Origin: Oscillospiraceae bacterium
Lineage (GTDB): Bacteria > Bacillota > Clostridia > Oscillospirales > Acutalibacteraceae
NCBI GenBank assembly: GCA_012520505.1
Contig: JAAYOC010000025.1
Span: 1-33,881, forward strand
Reading direction: 5' to 3'
Length of the DNA stretch: 33,881 bases
Shown: one piece after another, positions 7,192 to 15,091 of the stretch
How the letters are laid out: each line of letters begins with the position of its first letter
How positions within the stretch are numbered: position 1 is the stretch's first letter
Notes under the pieces: model-generated
Seen by the model: the letters and a program-made list of their open reading frames with translations, nothing else
Told to the model about the DNA's origin: nothing
Databases searched by the model: none
Translations under genes and position numbers: made by a program

Positions 7192-8175
7192 GTGAAAGAC
7201 GGATTTGGTAGAGAAATAGATTATTTACGAGTATCGGTAACGGATCGTTGTAATTTAAGATGTTTTTATTGTATGCCTGAAGAGGGTGTGCAGACACTTA
7301 CGCATAGTGAGATACTTCGTTTTGAAGAAATTTTGCGTCTATGCAAAATTGCGGCTGCACACGGTATAAAAAAGATTCGTCTAACAGGCGGCGAACCTTT
7401 GGTGCGTCGTGGAATTGAAGATTTAGTTCGAGAAATTAAGGCTATTTCTGGAATTGAAAAGGTCGCCATTACGACGAATGGAATTTTGCTTGCAGAGAAG
7501 TTGGATGACCTATGTGAAGCGGGACTTGATATGGTGAATATCAGTCTTGATACACTCGATAAGGAAAAGTTTTTTAAGATTGCAAGAAGGGAACCGGACG
7601 GACTATCTAAAGTTCTTGCGGCAATTGATATGTGTGTGGAGCGGGGGCTTAATACAAAAGTAAATGTGGTAGCAATGCAGGGAATTAATGATAACGAGTT
7701 TGTTGCACTAGCAGGGCTTGCAAAGGACAGGGACATATCGGTCAGGTTTATTGAATATATGCCGGTAGGTAAAAATGATGTTGGAAAGCATATTCCAAAT
7801 GATAAGATAAGAGAAGTTTTAGAAGGAATATATGGTGAGATGGTCCCAGATGAAAGGATTTATGGAAACGGTCCGGCGGTTTACTATAAACCAAAAGGTT
7901 TTGTGGGAAGAATAGGTTTTATCAGTGCAATGACAAATTGCTTTTGTAAAGATTGTAACAGGGTAAGATTAACGGCGGAAGGATACTTGAAGCTCTGTCT
8001 TCAATATAACACGGGGGTAAGTCTTCGTGGACTTATTAGAGGGGGAGCATCAGATGAAGAGATAAGTAAAGTTTTTGCTGATGCAATACTTCAAAAACCA
8101 AGAGAACATACCTTTAATGATTATTTAGAAAAAAAAGAGATTGAAGATAAGGGAATGTCAAAAATAGGCGGATAA
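7192..8175 (+). CDS. moaA: GTP 3',8-cyclase MoaA (radical SAM)
   Basis: This 327-residue enzyme performs the first step of pyranopterin cofactor synthesis, a radical-SAM rearrangement of GTP. The N-terminal cluster motif Cx3Cx2C is at Cys20, Cys24 and Cys27 (DRCNLRCFYC). GGEPLVR follows in the SAM-binding strand. The second [4Fe-4S] site, specific to MoaA, is present as Cys252, Cys255 and Cys269 (Cx2Cx13C). The protein ends in Gly-Gly, the conserved C-terminal dipeptide needed for GTP cyclisation in studied MoaA proteins. The start codon is GTG with GAGGG upstream. Length and motifs are complete, so it should be active. moaB follows after an 86-base AT-rich gap. Confidence 0.96.
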   Translation: MKDGFGREIDYLRVSVTDRCNLRCFYCMPEEGVQTLTHSEILRFEEILRLCKIAAAHGIKKIRLTGGEPLVRRGIEDLVREIKAISGIEKVAITTNGILLAEKLDDLCEAGLDMVNISLDTLDKEKFFKIARREPDGLSKVLAAIDMCVERGLNTKVNVVAMQGINDNEFVALAGLAKDRDISVRFIEYMPVGKNDVGKHIPNDKIREVLEGIYGEMVPDERIYGNGPAVYYKPKGFVGRIGFISAMTNCFCKDCNRVRLTAEGYLKLCLQYNTGVSLRGLIRGGASDEEISKVFADAILQKPREHTFNDYLEKKEIEDKGMSKIGG

Positions 8176-8261
8176 ATAACAATAAAATAATAATAGAATG
8201 GCAGTAAAAAAATAATAGAATGACAATAAAAAAGGAACATAGCTTAAAACTGGGAGGAAAT

Positions 8262-8756
8262 ATGGAAATAATTAAAGCTGCAATTATTACGGTCTCTGAT
8301 AAAGGTTCCAAAGGTGAAAGAGAAGATTTATCGGGACCTGTAATTAAAGAAATCATTGAAAAATATGGTTACAAGGTAGTTGAATATAAAATAATTCCGG
8401 ATGATTTCGACATTATACGTAAGGAAATTTCAAAAATCGCTGATGAGGAAATTGCAAATATAATTTTTACAACGGGCGGTACCGGTTTTTCTGTGCGTGA
8501 TGTAACCCCTGAAGCAACAAAGGCTTCCTGTTATAGGGAAGTGCCTGGCATTCCGGAAGCAATGCGAAGTTTTTCGATGACAGTAACTAAAAGGGCAATG
8601 CTTACACGAGCTACTGCCGGTATTAGAAAGAATACTCTTGTCATAAATATGCCAGGAAGTCCAAAGGCAGTGAGAGAAAGTCTTGAATATATTGTTGAAA
8701 CTTTGAGGCATGGAATAGAAATTTTGATGGGAAATGCGTCTGAATGTGCAAGGTGA
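8262..8756 (+). CDS. moaB: Molybdopterin adenylyltransferase-type protein MoaB/MogA
   Basis: This 164-residue protein of the MogA/MoaB fold adenylylates molybdopterin before metal insertion. The family motif FTTGGTGFSVRDVTPEAT is present, followed by PGIPEAMR and NMPGSPKAV, the pterin- and nucleotide-binding loops. GGGAGG just before the ATG at 8262 sets the start. The longer open frame from 8220 lacks a ribosome site. Whether to call it MoaB or MogA cannot be settled by eye. The stop codon lies inside the ribosome site of moeA, so the two are probably translationally coupled. Confidence 0.92.
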   Translation: MEIIKAAIITVSDKGSKGEREDLSGPVIKEIIEKYGYKVVEYKIIPDDFDIIRKEISKIADEEIANIIFTTGGTGFSVRDVTPEATKASCYREVPGIPEAMRSFSMTVTKRAMLTRATAGIRKNTLVINMPGSPKAVRESLEYIVETLRHGIEILMGNASECAR

Positions 8757-8763
8757 AACTTAT

Positions 8764-9972
8764 ATGTTGACTGTAAAAACTTCTAGTGAAGCAAGACAAA
8801 TTATAATGGACACTTTTGGGTATAAGCTTATGGAAACTGAACAAGTAACAATACTTGATTCAGTGGGTAGAGTTTTGGCTGAAGATATAGTTTCAAGAGA
8901 AAATATTCCGGATTTTAATCGTTCAACAGTAGATGGTTATGCTGTAAATGCAGCTTCAACTTTTGGATGTTCAGATTCTATTCCTGCAATTTTAAATTTT
9001 AAAGGTGAAGTTTTGATTTCAAAGTCTCCAGCTTTTGAAATAACTAAGAATGAATGTGCGTATGTGCCGACCGGTGGCGAGCTGCCACAGGGTGCTGATG
9101 CAATGGTGATGCTTGAATTTTCTGAAGATTACGGGGATGGGACTCGTGGAATGCTTAAACCTTCCGCACCTGGTCAGCATGTCACTTTTATAGGTGACGA
9201 TGTGAAGGTCGGTGTGAAGGTTTTAACGGTAGGCACCCGACTTTCAGCTCGCCACATTGGAGCGCTTGCAGCACTTGGTTATGACAAGGTTATGGTATAT
9301 AAAAAACCAAAGGTGGCTGTTCTTTCAACGGGAGATGAACTTGTTGATTTGGATGAGATGTTAAAGGGAACGATGGTTAGAGATATCAATTCATATACAA
9401 TTTGTGCGGCACTTGTCGAACTTGGTTGTGAATGTATAAGGATAGGTATAATCAAGGACGAGCTTTCAATTCTTGAAGCAAAGGTTGCTGAGATTATAAA
9501 ATCTGGTGTAGATATGCTTATTGTTTCCGGAGGTAGTTCGGTTGGACTAAAGGATGCAACTTTTAAGGCTTATGATAAATTAGGTGATGTTCTTTTCCAT
9601 GGAATCGCAATAAAACCGGGCAAACCTACAATTTTTGCGAATATAAATGATGTTCCATGTTTTGGACTTCCTGGTCATCCGTTGGCCGCATATTATGTTT
9701 TTAATTTGTTTGCAAAACCACTTATTAAAAATATGCAGGGTGAAAAGGCAGATATTAAAGATACAAAAACCTTACCACTCACATTATCTATTCCTTGCAA
9801 TCATGGACGAGAAGAATATATTGGAATTAGATTGGTAGATAATAAGGCAGAACCTATGTATGCTAAATCCGGACTCATTAGCGTTCTTTCAAAAACTGAT
9901 GGATATCTTCGCATAGATAGGGATTGTGAAGGCCTTTTGGATGGTGAAGAAGTGGAAGTAGAACTGTTTTAG
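8764..9972 (+). CDS. moeA: Molybdopterin molybdotransferase MoeA
   Basis: This 402-residue protein inserts molybdate (or tungstate) into adenylylated molybdopterin. Motifs in order are NRSTVDGYAV near residue 50, PTGGELPQGADAMVM from 102, STGDEL near 190, SGGSSVG near 255, HGIAIKPGKP and GLPGHP at 301-306. A C-terminal beta domain follows. I chose the ATG at 8764 because AAGGTGA at 8750-8756 is optimally placed. The upstream in-frame ATG at 8734 lies within moaB and has no ribosome site. The gap to moaB is seven bases. It is a standalone MoeA of ordinary length, in contrast to the fused paralogue that follows. Confidence 0.95.
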   Translation: MLTVKTSSEARQIIMDTFGYKLMETEQVTILDSVGRVLAEDIVSRENIPDFNRSTVDGYAVNAASTFGCSDSIPAILNFKGEVLISKSPAFEITKNECAYVPTGGELPQGADAMVMLEFSEDYGDGTRGMLKPSAPGQHVTFIGDDVKVGVKVLTVGTRLSARHIGALAALGYDKVMVYKKPKVAVLSTGDELVDLDEMLKGTMVRDINSYTICAALVELGCECIRIGIIKDELSILEAKVAEIIKSGVDMLIVSGGSSVGLKDATFKAYDKLGDVLFHGIAIKPGKPTIFANINDVPCFGLPGHPLAAYYVFNLFAKPLIKNMQGEKADIKDTKTLPLTLSIPCNHGREEYIGIRLVDNKAEPMYAKSGLISVLSKTDGYLRIDRDCEGLLDGEEVEVELF

Positions 9973-10128
9973 TTCAGTGGTTTTATTGTTTCTGTAAAGA
10001 ATGGGCAGACTTTTAGTATTTAAGTAAAACTAAAAAAACTTACATTAAGCAATTTTAAAAGCGCAAGTTGATTATTTGTTTATAGAAAGTATTTAAGATA
10101 AGATTTTTTGAAAGTTTAGGAGTTTTTC

Positions 10129-12012
10129 ATGAAATATGAGTATCTAACAAATACAGACCTTGATAAAGCTGTAAATGAATATATAACTGTTTTGAAGGCG
10201 CAGGGGCTTGCGCCAAAGGCAGAGATTGTGCCGGTAGCGAAAGCTGCCGGTAGGGTTACTGCAAAAGCGGTGTATGCTAATATCTGTGCCCCGCATTACA
10301 ATGCGAGTGCAATGGACGGTATTGCACTTATGGCACAAATTACTTTTGGTGCAACAGAGACGACACCTGTTCGCCTTAAAAATACGGATTTTATACAGGT
10401 TGACACCGGTGACAAAATGCCGGATGGCACTGACGCAGTCGTAATGATAGAAGATGTCGTTCGGGATGGCGACGATGTCCTCCTTTTCAGTGCTGCGGTT
10501 CCTTGGCAGCACGTTCGTCAAGTCGGCGAGGACATCTGCGCCGGTGATATGATACTTCCGTCATATACGGAAATTACTCCTGCTGCTCTCGGCGCTATGC
10601 TTGCCGGTGGTGTACTCACGGTTGATGTGGTGAAAGCACCAATAATCGGTATAATTCCGACAGGTGATGAAATCATTCCACCGTGTGAGAATCCGGAATC
10701 TGGAAAAATTATTGAATTTAACTCAACAATTTTTAGTGGAATCTTGTTTTCCTGGGGAGCAATCCCAAAAACGTATGAAATAGTAAAAGATGTTAAAGAA
10801 GATATTATTAGTGCTGTGAAAACTGCAACTGAAGAATGTGATGCAGTTATCATAAATGCGGGTTCTTCTGCCGGTCGTGATGACTATACAAATGTTGCAG
10901 TTTCAACTGTAGGTGAAATTCTTTATCATGGAATTGCAATTAAACCGGGTAAACCTGCAATCTTAGGTTATGCTAAGGACAAACCTCTTTTGGGAGTTCC
11001 GGGATATCCTGTGTCCGGTATTATTGTTCTTGAACAAATAATGAAACCGGTCATAGAAATAATGACCGGCAAAAATCTTCATAGAGAAGAAAAGGTAGTA
11101 GCTACACTTGGAAGAGTATTAACTTCATCTCTTAAATACAGAGAATTTATAAGAGTTAGGCTTGGCGTTAATGAAACAGGCGAATATATTGCTACACCTC
11201 TTAACAGAGGAGCGGGAGTTGTTACATCTTTTGTAAAAGCTGATGGAATTATAGATGTTCCACAAGATTGTGAAGGATACGAAGCCGGCGATAAGGTAGA
11301 AGTAACCTTACTTCGTCCGAGAGCAGACCTTGATGATTCGCTTACAATTATTGGAAGCCATGACCCTCTTATTGATGAGGTTATTGACATTCTTAAAATA
11401 AAAGATAAAGCAACTGTTGTGTCTTCATCACATGTGGGATCAATGGGTGCAATTATGGCCCTTAAAAGAAAAGAAGCTCAAATGGGTGGAATACATTTAC
11501 TTGATGAAAAGACCGGTGAGTACAACATTTCTTATATACAGCAACATTTTCCAAATGGTGGTGTAACTTTAATCAAAGGTGTTAAACGTGTTCAAGGAAT
11601 TATGGTTGCAAAGGGGAATCCTAAAAATATCAAAGATTTCTCGGATATGACAAGAGAAGATATTTCATATGTTAACCGTCAAAAAGGATCAGGAACCAGA
11701 ATCCTTTGCGATTTTTTAATTAAAGAAAAGGGAATAAATTCTAAGGATATTTATGGTTATGACAGAGAAGAATTTACTCACACTTCTGTAGCGGCACAAA
11801 TCGCCACAGGTACTGCAGATGCGGGGCTTGGAATTTTTTCTGCTGCAAAAATATATGGCCTTGATTTTATTCCAATTTGTAATGAAGAATATGATTTACT
11901 CGTAGATGATGAAGCATTAAATACTGATAAAGTTCAAAATTTTATTTCAGTTTTAAAGAGTGATGAGCTTAAAAAAAGGCTTGCAGCACTTGGGGGTTAT
12001 GAGGTTTATTAG
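10129..12012 (+). CDS. MoeA paralogue fused to a periplasmic-binding-like domain
   Basis: This 627-residue fusion has a full MoeA-type region at about residues 1-395: YNASAMDGIAL, VDTGDKMPDGTDAVVM, IPTGDEIIP, NAGSSAGRDD, IAIKPGKPAI and GVPGYP. A PBP-like substrate-binding domain follows from about 400 to 627, with TIIGSHDPLIDEV, SHVGSMGAI, NRQKGSGTR near 515 and ATGTADAGLGI. Such MoeA/PBP-like fusions occur in anaerobic bacteria and archaea. The binding domain is often thought to sense or hold an oxyanion or cofactor, but this is unproven. There is no signal peptide, so the domain is cytoplasmic. TAGGAG precedes the ATG. The 5' part (about 10200-10680) is visibly GC-richer than the rest. With moeA just upstream, the pair may divide molybdate and tungstate insertion. 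Confidence 0.9.
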   Translation: MKYEYLTNTDLDKAVNEYITVLKAQGLAPKAEIVPVAKAAGRVTAKAVYANICAPHYNASAMDGIALMAQITFGATETTPVRLKNTDFIQVDTGDKMPDGTDAVVMIEDVVRDGDDVLLFSAAVPWQHVRQVGEDICAGDMILPSYTEITPAALGAMLAGGVLTVDVVKAPIIGIIPTGDEIIPPCENPESGKIIEFNSTIFSGILFSWGAIPKTYEIVKDVKEDIISAVKTATEECDAVIINAGSSAGRDDYTNVAVSTVGEILYHGIAIKPGKPAILGYAKDKPLLGVPGYPVSGIIVLEQIMKPVIEIMTGKNLHREEKVVATLGRVLTSSLKYREFIRVRLGVNETGEYIATPLNRGAGVVTSFVKADGIIDVPQDCEGYEAGDKVEVTLLRPRADLDDSLTIIGSHDPLIDEVIDILKIKDKATVVSSSHVGSMGAIMALKRKEAQMGGIHLLDEKTGEYNISYIQQHFPNGGVTLIKGVKRVQGIMVAKGNPKNIKDFSDMTREDISYVNRQKGSGTRILCDFLIKEKGINSKDIYGYDREEFTHTSVAAQIATGTADAGLGIFSAAKIYGLDFIPICNEEYDLLVDDEALNTDKVQNFISVLKSDELKKRLAALGGYEVY

Positions 12013-12048
12013 TACTTTCTACAAGAGTTTATTTAAGGGGATGTTGTT

Positions 12049-12516
12049 ATGGGACTTACACATATAGATGAAAACGACACAGCTAGAATGGTTGATGTTG
12101 GAGATAAAGAATATACACATAGAATTGCGAAGGCACAAGCGGTTGTAACAATGCTCTCTGAAACACTAAATCTTATTGTTGAAGGTGGTATAAAAAAGGG
12201 CGATGTATTTGCTACGGCAAGGATAGCCGGAATTATGGCTGCAAAGAGGACGCACGAAATTATTCCAATGTGTCATCCGCTACCACTTGAAAAAGTAAAA
12301 GTGGATATTGAAGTTATTTCTGATACTCAAATTAAAATCACATCGACAGTTTCTTGTACCTATAAAACGGGAGTAGAGATGGAAGCTTTGGTTGCTGCAA
12401 ATATCGCTGCACTTACAATTTATGATATGTGTAAATCAGTAGATAGAGGAATAGAAATTGGTGAATGTTTTTTGCTCTACAAGGATGGAGGGAAAAGCGG
12501 GAAATATGAGCGATAA
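12049..12516 (+). CDS. moaC: Cyclic pyranopterin monophosphate synthase MoaC
   Basis: This 155-residue protein acts with MoaA to convert the cyclised GTP intermediate to cyclic pyranopterin monophosphate. The family signatures are intact: THID near the start, [60 protein letters not shown] and the C-terminal KDGGKSG. The active-site His, Asp and Lys positions look present, so activity is expected. AAGGGGATG precedes the ATG, 36 bases after the moeA fusion. It is the last gene of the cofactor block before an A-rich spacer and a terminator. Confidence 0.96.
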   Translation: MGLTHIDENDTARMVDVGDKEYTHRIAKAQAVVTMLSETLNLIVEGGIKKGDVFATARIAGIMAAKRTHEIIPMCHPLPLEKVKVDIEVISDTQIKITSTVSCTYKTGVEMEALVAANIAALTIYDMCKSVDRGIEIGECFLLYKDGGKSGKYER

Positions 12517-12542
12517 TTTTTAAATTGATATCAAAGCGAATT

Positions 12543-12680
12543 AAAATAAAATAAAACAAAAAAGCAAAATAAAATAAAACGGTAAAATAAAGAAAAATAA
12601 AGCAAGATAAAGCAAACAGTAAAATAAAACAAGTTAAAACAAATTAAAACAGAACAAAACAAATTAAAAAAGTTGTTACA
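12543..12680 (+). repeat. A-rich degenerate repeat after moaC
   Basis: The spacer is made of variants of AAAAT/AAAAC and AATAAAGC units. The 15-mer AAAATAAAATAAAAC occurs exactly twice, at 12543 and 12566, followed by looser copies to about 12660. The plus strand is almost free of C and T clusters, giving extreme strand asymmetry. No reading frame or ribosome site is evident. It may arise by slippage and would leave an unstructured mRNA tail. Confidence 0.65.
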
Positions 12681-12694
12681 ACAAAAAACAGATA

Positions 12695-12726
12695 AAAAGG
12701 ACTAACCGTTCGGTTAGCCCTTTTAA
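12695..12726. terminator. Bidirectional intrinsic terminator between moaC and a convergent gene
   Basis: AAAAGGACTAACC pairs with GGTTAGCCCTTTT around a GTTC loop, with one internal A-C mismatch. A runs on one side and T runs on the other let it act in both directions, for moaC (plus) and for the membrane-protein gene ending at 12750 (minus). Confidence 0.85.
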
Positions 12727-12749
12727 AATGCTATGTTTAGGTTATATTT

Positions 12750-13133
12750 TTATTTTTCCTTTTTTTCTATGCCCTTGATTTTTTGAATTAATGATTCAAT
12801 TATAATACCAAAAACTGTACCAATAACTACACCAATAAAGGAAAAGGCAGTAAATATAGGAATAAATTCAAAGCCAAGAACCTCTTTGAAAAAAATCAAA
12901 TAAGATGGGATAAATAATAACCCGACTAAAACAGAGAAAATTGGTCTTATTCTTCCTTTTGAAATTGAACCAAATAGGAATCCAATGATAGTTGTGATAA
13001 TAATGTAAAGAGCAAGGAGATCACCGAAGTCGGTGATTATACCGATTATTGCAGGGACTAAATAAAATGTGCCAAACTGAAGTAAAAAAATAATTATTTC
13101 TATAGGTTTAAGATTTTTTAATTTAGCTTTCAT
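12750..13133 (-). CDS. Small four-helix membrane protein of unknown function
   Basis: This 127-residue protein has a basic N-terminus and four likely membrane segments (about 12-32, 38-56, 65-84 and 90-113). It ends in a Lys/Glu-rich cytoplasmic tail. AAAGGAG upstream of the ATG on the minus strand supports translation. The family is not recognised. It is convergent with moaC and shares its terminator. The 212 bases between it and the upstream gene hold only weak hairpins, such as GTCCC/GGGAC at 13228-13243. Confidence 0.7.
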   Translation of the reverse strand: MKAKLKNLKPIEIIIFLLQFGTFYLVPAIIGIITDFGDLLALYIIITTIIGFLFGSISKGRIRPIFSVLVGLLFIPSYLIFFKEVLGFEFIPIFTAFSFIGVVIGTVFGIIIESLIQKIKGIEKKEK

Positions 13134-13345
13134 ATTAAGTGCTCCTTTAAAACTATGTTGATTGAACGTTATTTATTGTACTAATTTTTTTGTATATTAA
13201 TTGTAGGAGTTGGGTAGTTAGTTCAGTGTCCCATAAAGGGGACGTCTAATTTGTTATAATTTACATAATCTAATTGTAAATCAAACGTACTTTTAAAACA
13301 AGGTTAGGCATAGCTATTAAAATAAGAGGGGATAAATCGCTAAAA

Positions 13346-14983
13346 CTATCTATATAAGGCAAAAACGGTTCCAGATGGTCTAACGGATAAATCTTTTGCA
13401 CGTTTAGTTTTTGCAAAATAGCCATCTTCGGCAGATGTTGGAAGGATATAAGCATTATCTACAAGGAAACATTCAGCAGTTCGTAAGGTTTGAATAAGCT
13501 CATCTTTAGAACCTGCGTCATAAACATTTCTCATAAGGGTATCATAAGTTTCATTTGAAAGGTTGATAATATTATTCCCGGCACCGGTTGTAAAACTGTT
13601 TAAGAAATTTGAAGAAAGAAATTCATAAGACGATATTGTGGTATATGCAATGTCGTATTCTCCGGCTTCAACTGCATTGTTTAAGTCTTCAAATGAATCA
13701 AAAGTTTTTATTGTAATTGAGAGAGTTACACCAAAAGTTTTTTGCCAGTCTTGAATCAGTTTTTTCATTATGGTCTCTTCATCTTTCAGGCAGATTAGAG
13801 TTATGTCAACGCTTAAATTAGTTTTTTTGCCATTTTTATCTTTACTGTTTTCAACTGCATTTTTAAAATAACTATTAGCTTTTGATAAGTCATAATTAGG
13901 AGCTTTAACAATGTTACTTCCCGCTCTATAAGATATATCAGCAGTAAGACCGCAACAGGAAGGAACAATTCCTTCTGCTGCATTTACGTTGTTTGTTAGA
14001 AGAAGGGATATATCAGTTGCGTGTGCAAGGGCAAGGCGAATATTTTTATCTTTTAAGGAATCACTTTTTGCGTTAAAGCAAAAAGCTTTAATTGCGTTTT
14101 TATATTTTATTACTTCAATCTGAGTTGTTATTTCTGTTGTTTGTTGTTTTGATATTGTTGCAACATCAAGGCCATTTTTCTCTAAACTTAAAAGTGTGGG
14201 ATAATCTATTATGCTTGTAGGTTCGGCTCCTTCATCAGTTATTTTATCAATAAGTGGTTTTAGAAGAAGAAATTTTGCAGTTTTTGCAATAGCCTTATAA
14301 TTTCCAACGTAAGAATCATTTTTAATGAGTGTTATTCCTACGTCTTTGTCTATGTTGTTTATATAGTATGGACCATTTGAAAGGATTAGATTTTTTTCAA
14401 GTCCATATCTGCCTGCAGTAGCTTCAAAAAACTTTTCATTACAAGGCATACAGACAGGTTCAGCAAGAAAATTTAAAAAATTAACATTTGGTTTTGATAA
14501 GTTGATTATCAAAATATGTTCACCATCGGAATAAACACTTTCAATTGAGGAGAGTGCATAAGCCATAGGAGCATTTGTGTTAGGGTCTAAAGCACGTTTT
14601 ATTGCAAACACAAAATCATTGGCAGTAACAGTAGTATTAAATGTTTTTTCGTAATCTTCACCAAGAATGTTTGAAAGTCCTGAAGGAAGCCGCCATTTTG
14701 CGTTTTTTCTTAGATTAAATGTATATGTGAGTCCTTTATTTGAAACTTTCCAGTTTTGAGCAACACCACATTCAATTTGTCCGTTTTCATTAATTCGAAC
14801 AAGACCTTCAAAACAGTTGTTTATTATATTTTCGAGGTCATTATTATTTGCAATTTGTGGATCAAAACAATTTGGAAGATTAGAAAGAGGTAAATTTATA
14901 ATAGTATCTTTATTTTTTTTGCATCCGCTAAACATAGAGAGAATGATGACGATACAAAGAAAAATTGATAAAAATTTTCTCAC
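13346..14983 (-). CDS. ABC transporter substrate-binding lipoprotein, oligopeptide (family 5) type
   Basis: This 545-residue extracellular lipoprotein has the lipobox FSGC (Cys21). The mature part matches the OppA/DppA-type solute-binding family: LPNCFDPQIANN at the N-terminus, CFEGLVRINENGQIECGVAQNW, LTYTFNLRKNAKW, TANDFVFAIKRALDPNT and IRLALAHATDI. Such proteins capture peptides, nickel chelates or sugars for an ABC importer. The start codon is GTG, with GGAGGT seven bases upstream. No permease or ATPase gene is nearby, so it is an orphan that must use a transporter encoded elsewhere or act as a sensor. Its promoter region faces rmuC. Confidence 0.88.
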   Translation of the reverse strand: MRKFLSIFLCIVIILSMFSGCKKNKDTIINLPLSNLPNCFDPQIANNNDLENIINNCFEGLVRINENGQIECGVAQNWKVSNKGLTYTFNLRKNAKWRLPSGLSNILGEDYEKTFNTTVTANDFVFAIKRALDPNTNAPMAYALSSIESVYSDGEHILIINLSKPNVNFLNFLAEPVCMPCNEKFFEATAGRYGLEKNLILSNGPYYINNIDKDVGITLIKNDSYVGNYKAIAKTAKFLLLKPLIDKITDEGAEPTSIIDYPTLLSLEKNGLDVATISKQQTTEITTQIEVIKYKNAIKAFCFNAKSDSLKDKNIRLALAHATDISLLLTNNVNAAEGIVPSCCGLTADISYRAGSNIVKAPNYDLSKANSYFKNAVENSKDKNGKKTNLSVDITLICLKDEETIMKKLIQDWQKTFGVTLSITIKTFDSFEDLNNAVEAGEYDIAYTTISSYEFLSSNFLNSFTTGAGNNIINLSNETYDTLMRNVYDAGSKDELIQTLRTAECFLVDNAYILPTSAEDGYFAKTKRAKDLSVRPSGTVFALYR

Positions 14984-15019
14984 AAAATTACCTCCATTCT
15001 TTAAATTTAAGACAAAACA

Positions 15020-15052
15020 ATTCTATCACAAATACTATCACTATGCTAGAAT
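15020..15052. promoter_or_regulatory. Possible divergent extended -10 elements between the binding protein and rmuC
   Basis: The 108-base divergent spacer holds TGCTAGAAT on the plus strand (15044-15052) and TGATAGAAT on the minus strand (15020-15028). Both fit TG-N-TAGAAT extended -10 boxes. Clear -35 hexamers are not seen for either. They would give short leaders to rmuC and to the binding-protein gene. Confidence 0.35.
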
Positions 15053-15091
15053 ATTTACATACACGTTTACGCACATGAAAGGAGACTAAAA

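Noticed and set aside
10009-10040. TTTTAGT/ACTAAAA inverted repeat between the two moeA genes as a terminator
   Set aside because: AT-only stem without a T run on the plus strand; too weak to call.
13228-13243. GTCCC/GGGAC hairpin as terminator of the binding-protein gene
   Set aside because: Only five base pairs and no T run on the minus strand.
14817-15089. Plus-strand 90-residue open frame upstream of rmuC
   Set aside because: Mostly antisense to the 5' part of the binding-protein gene and without a ribosome site; composition is that of a shadow frame.
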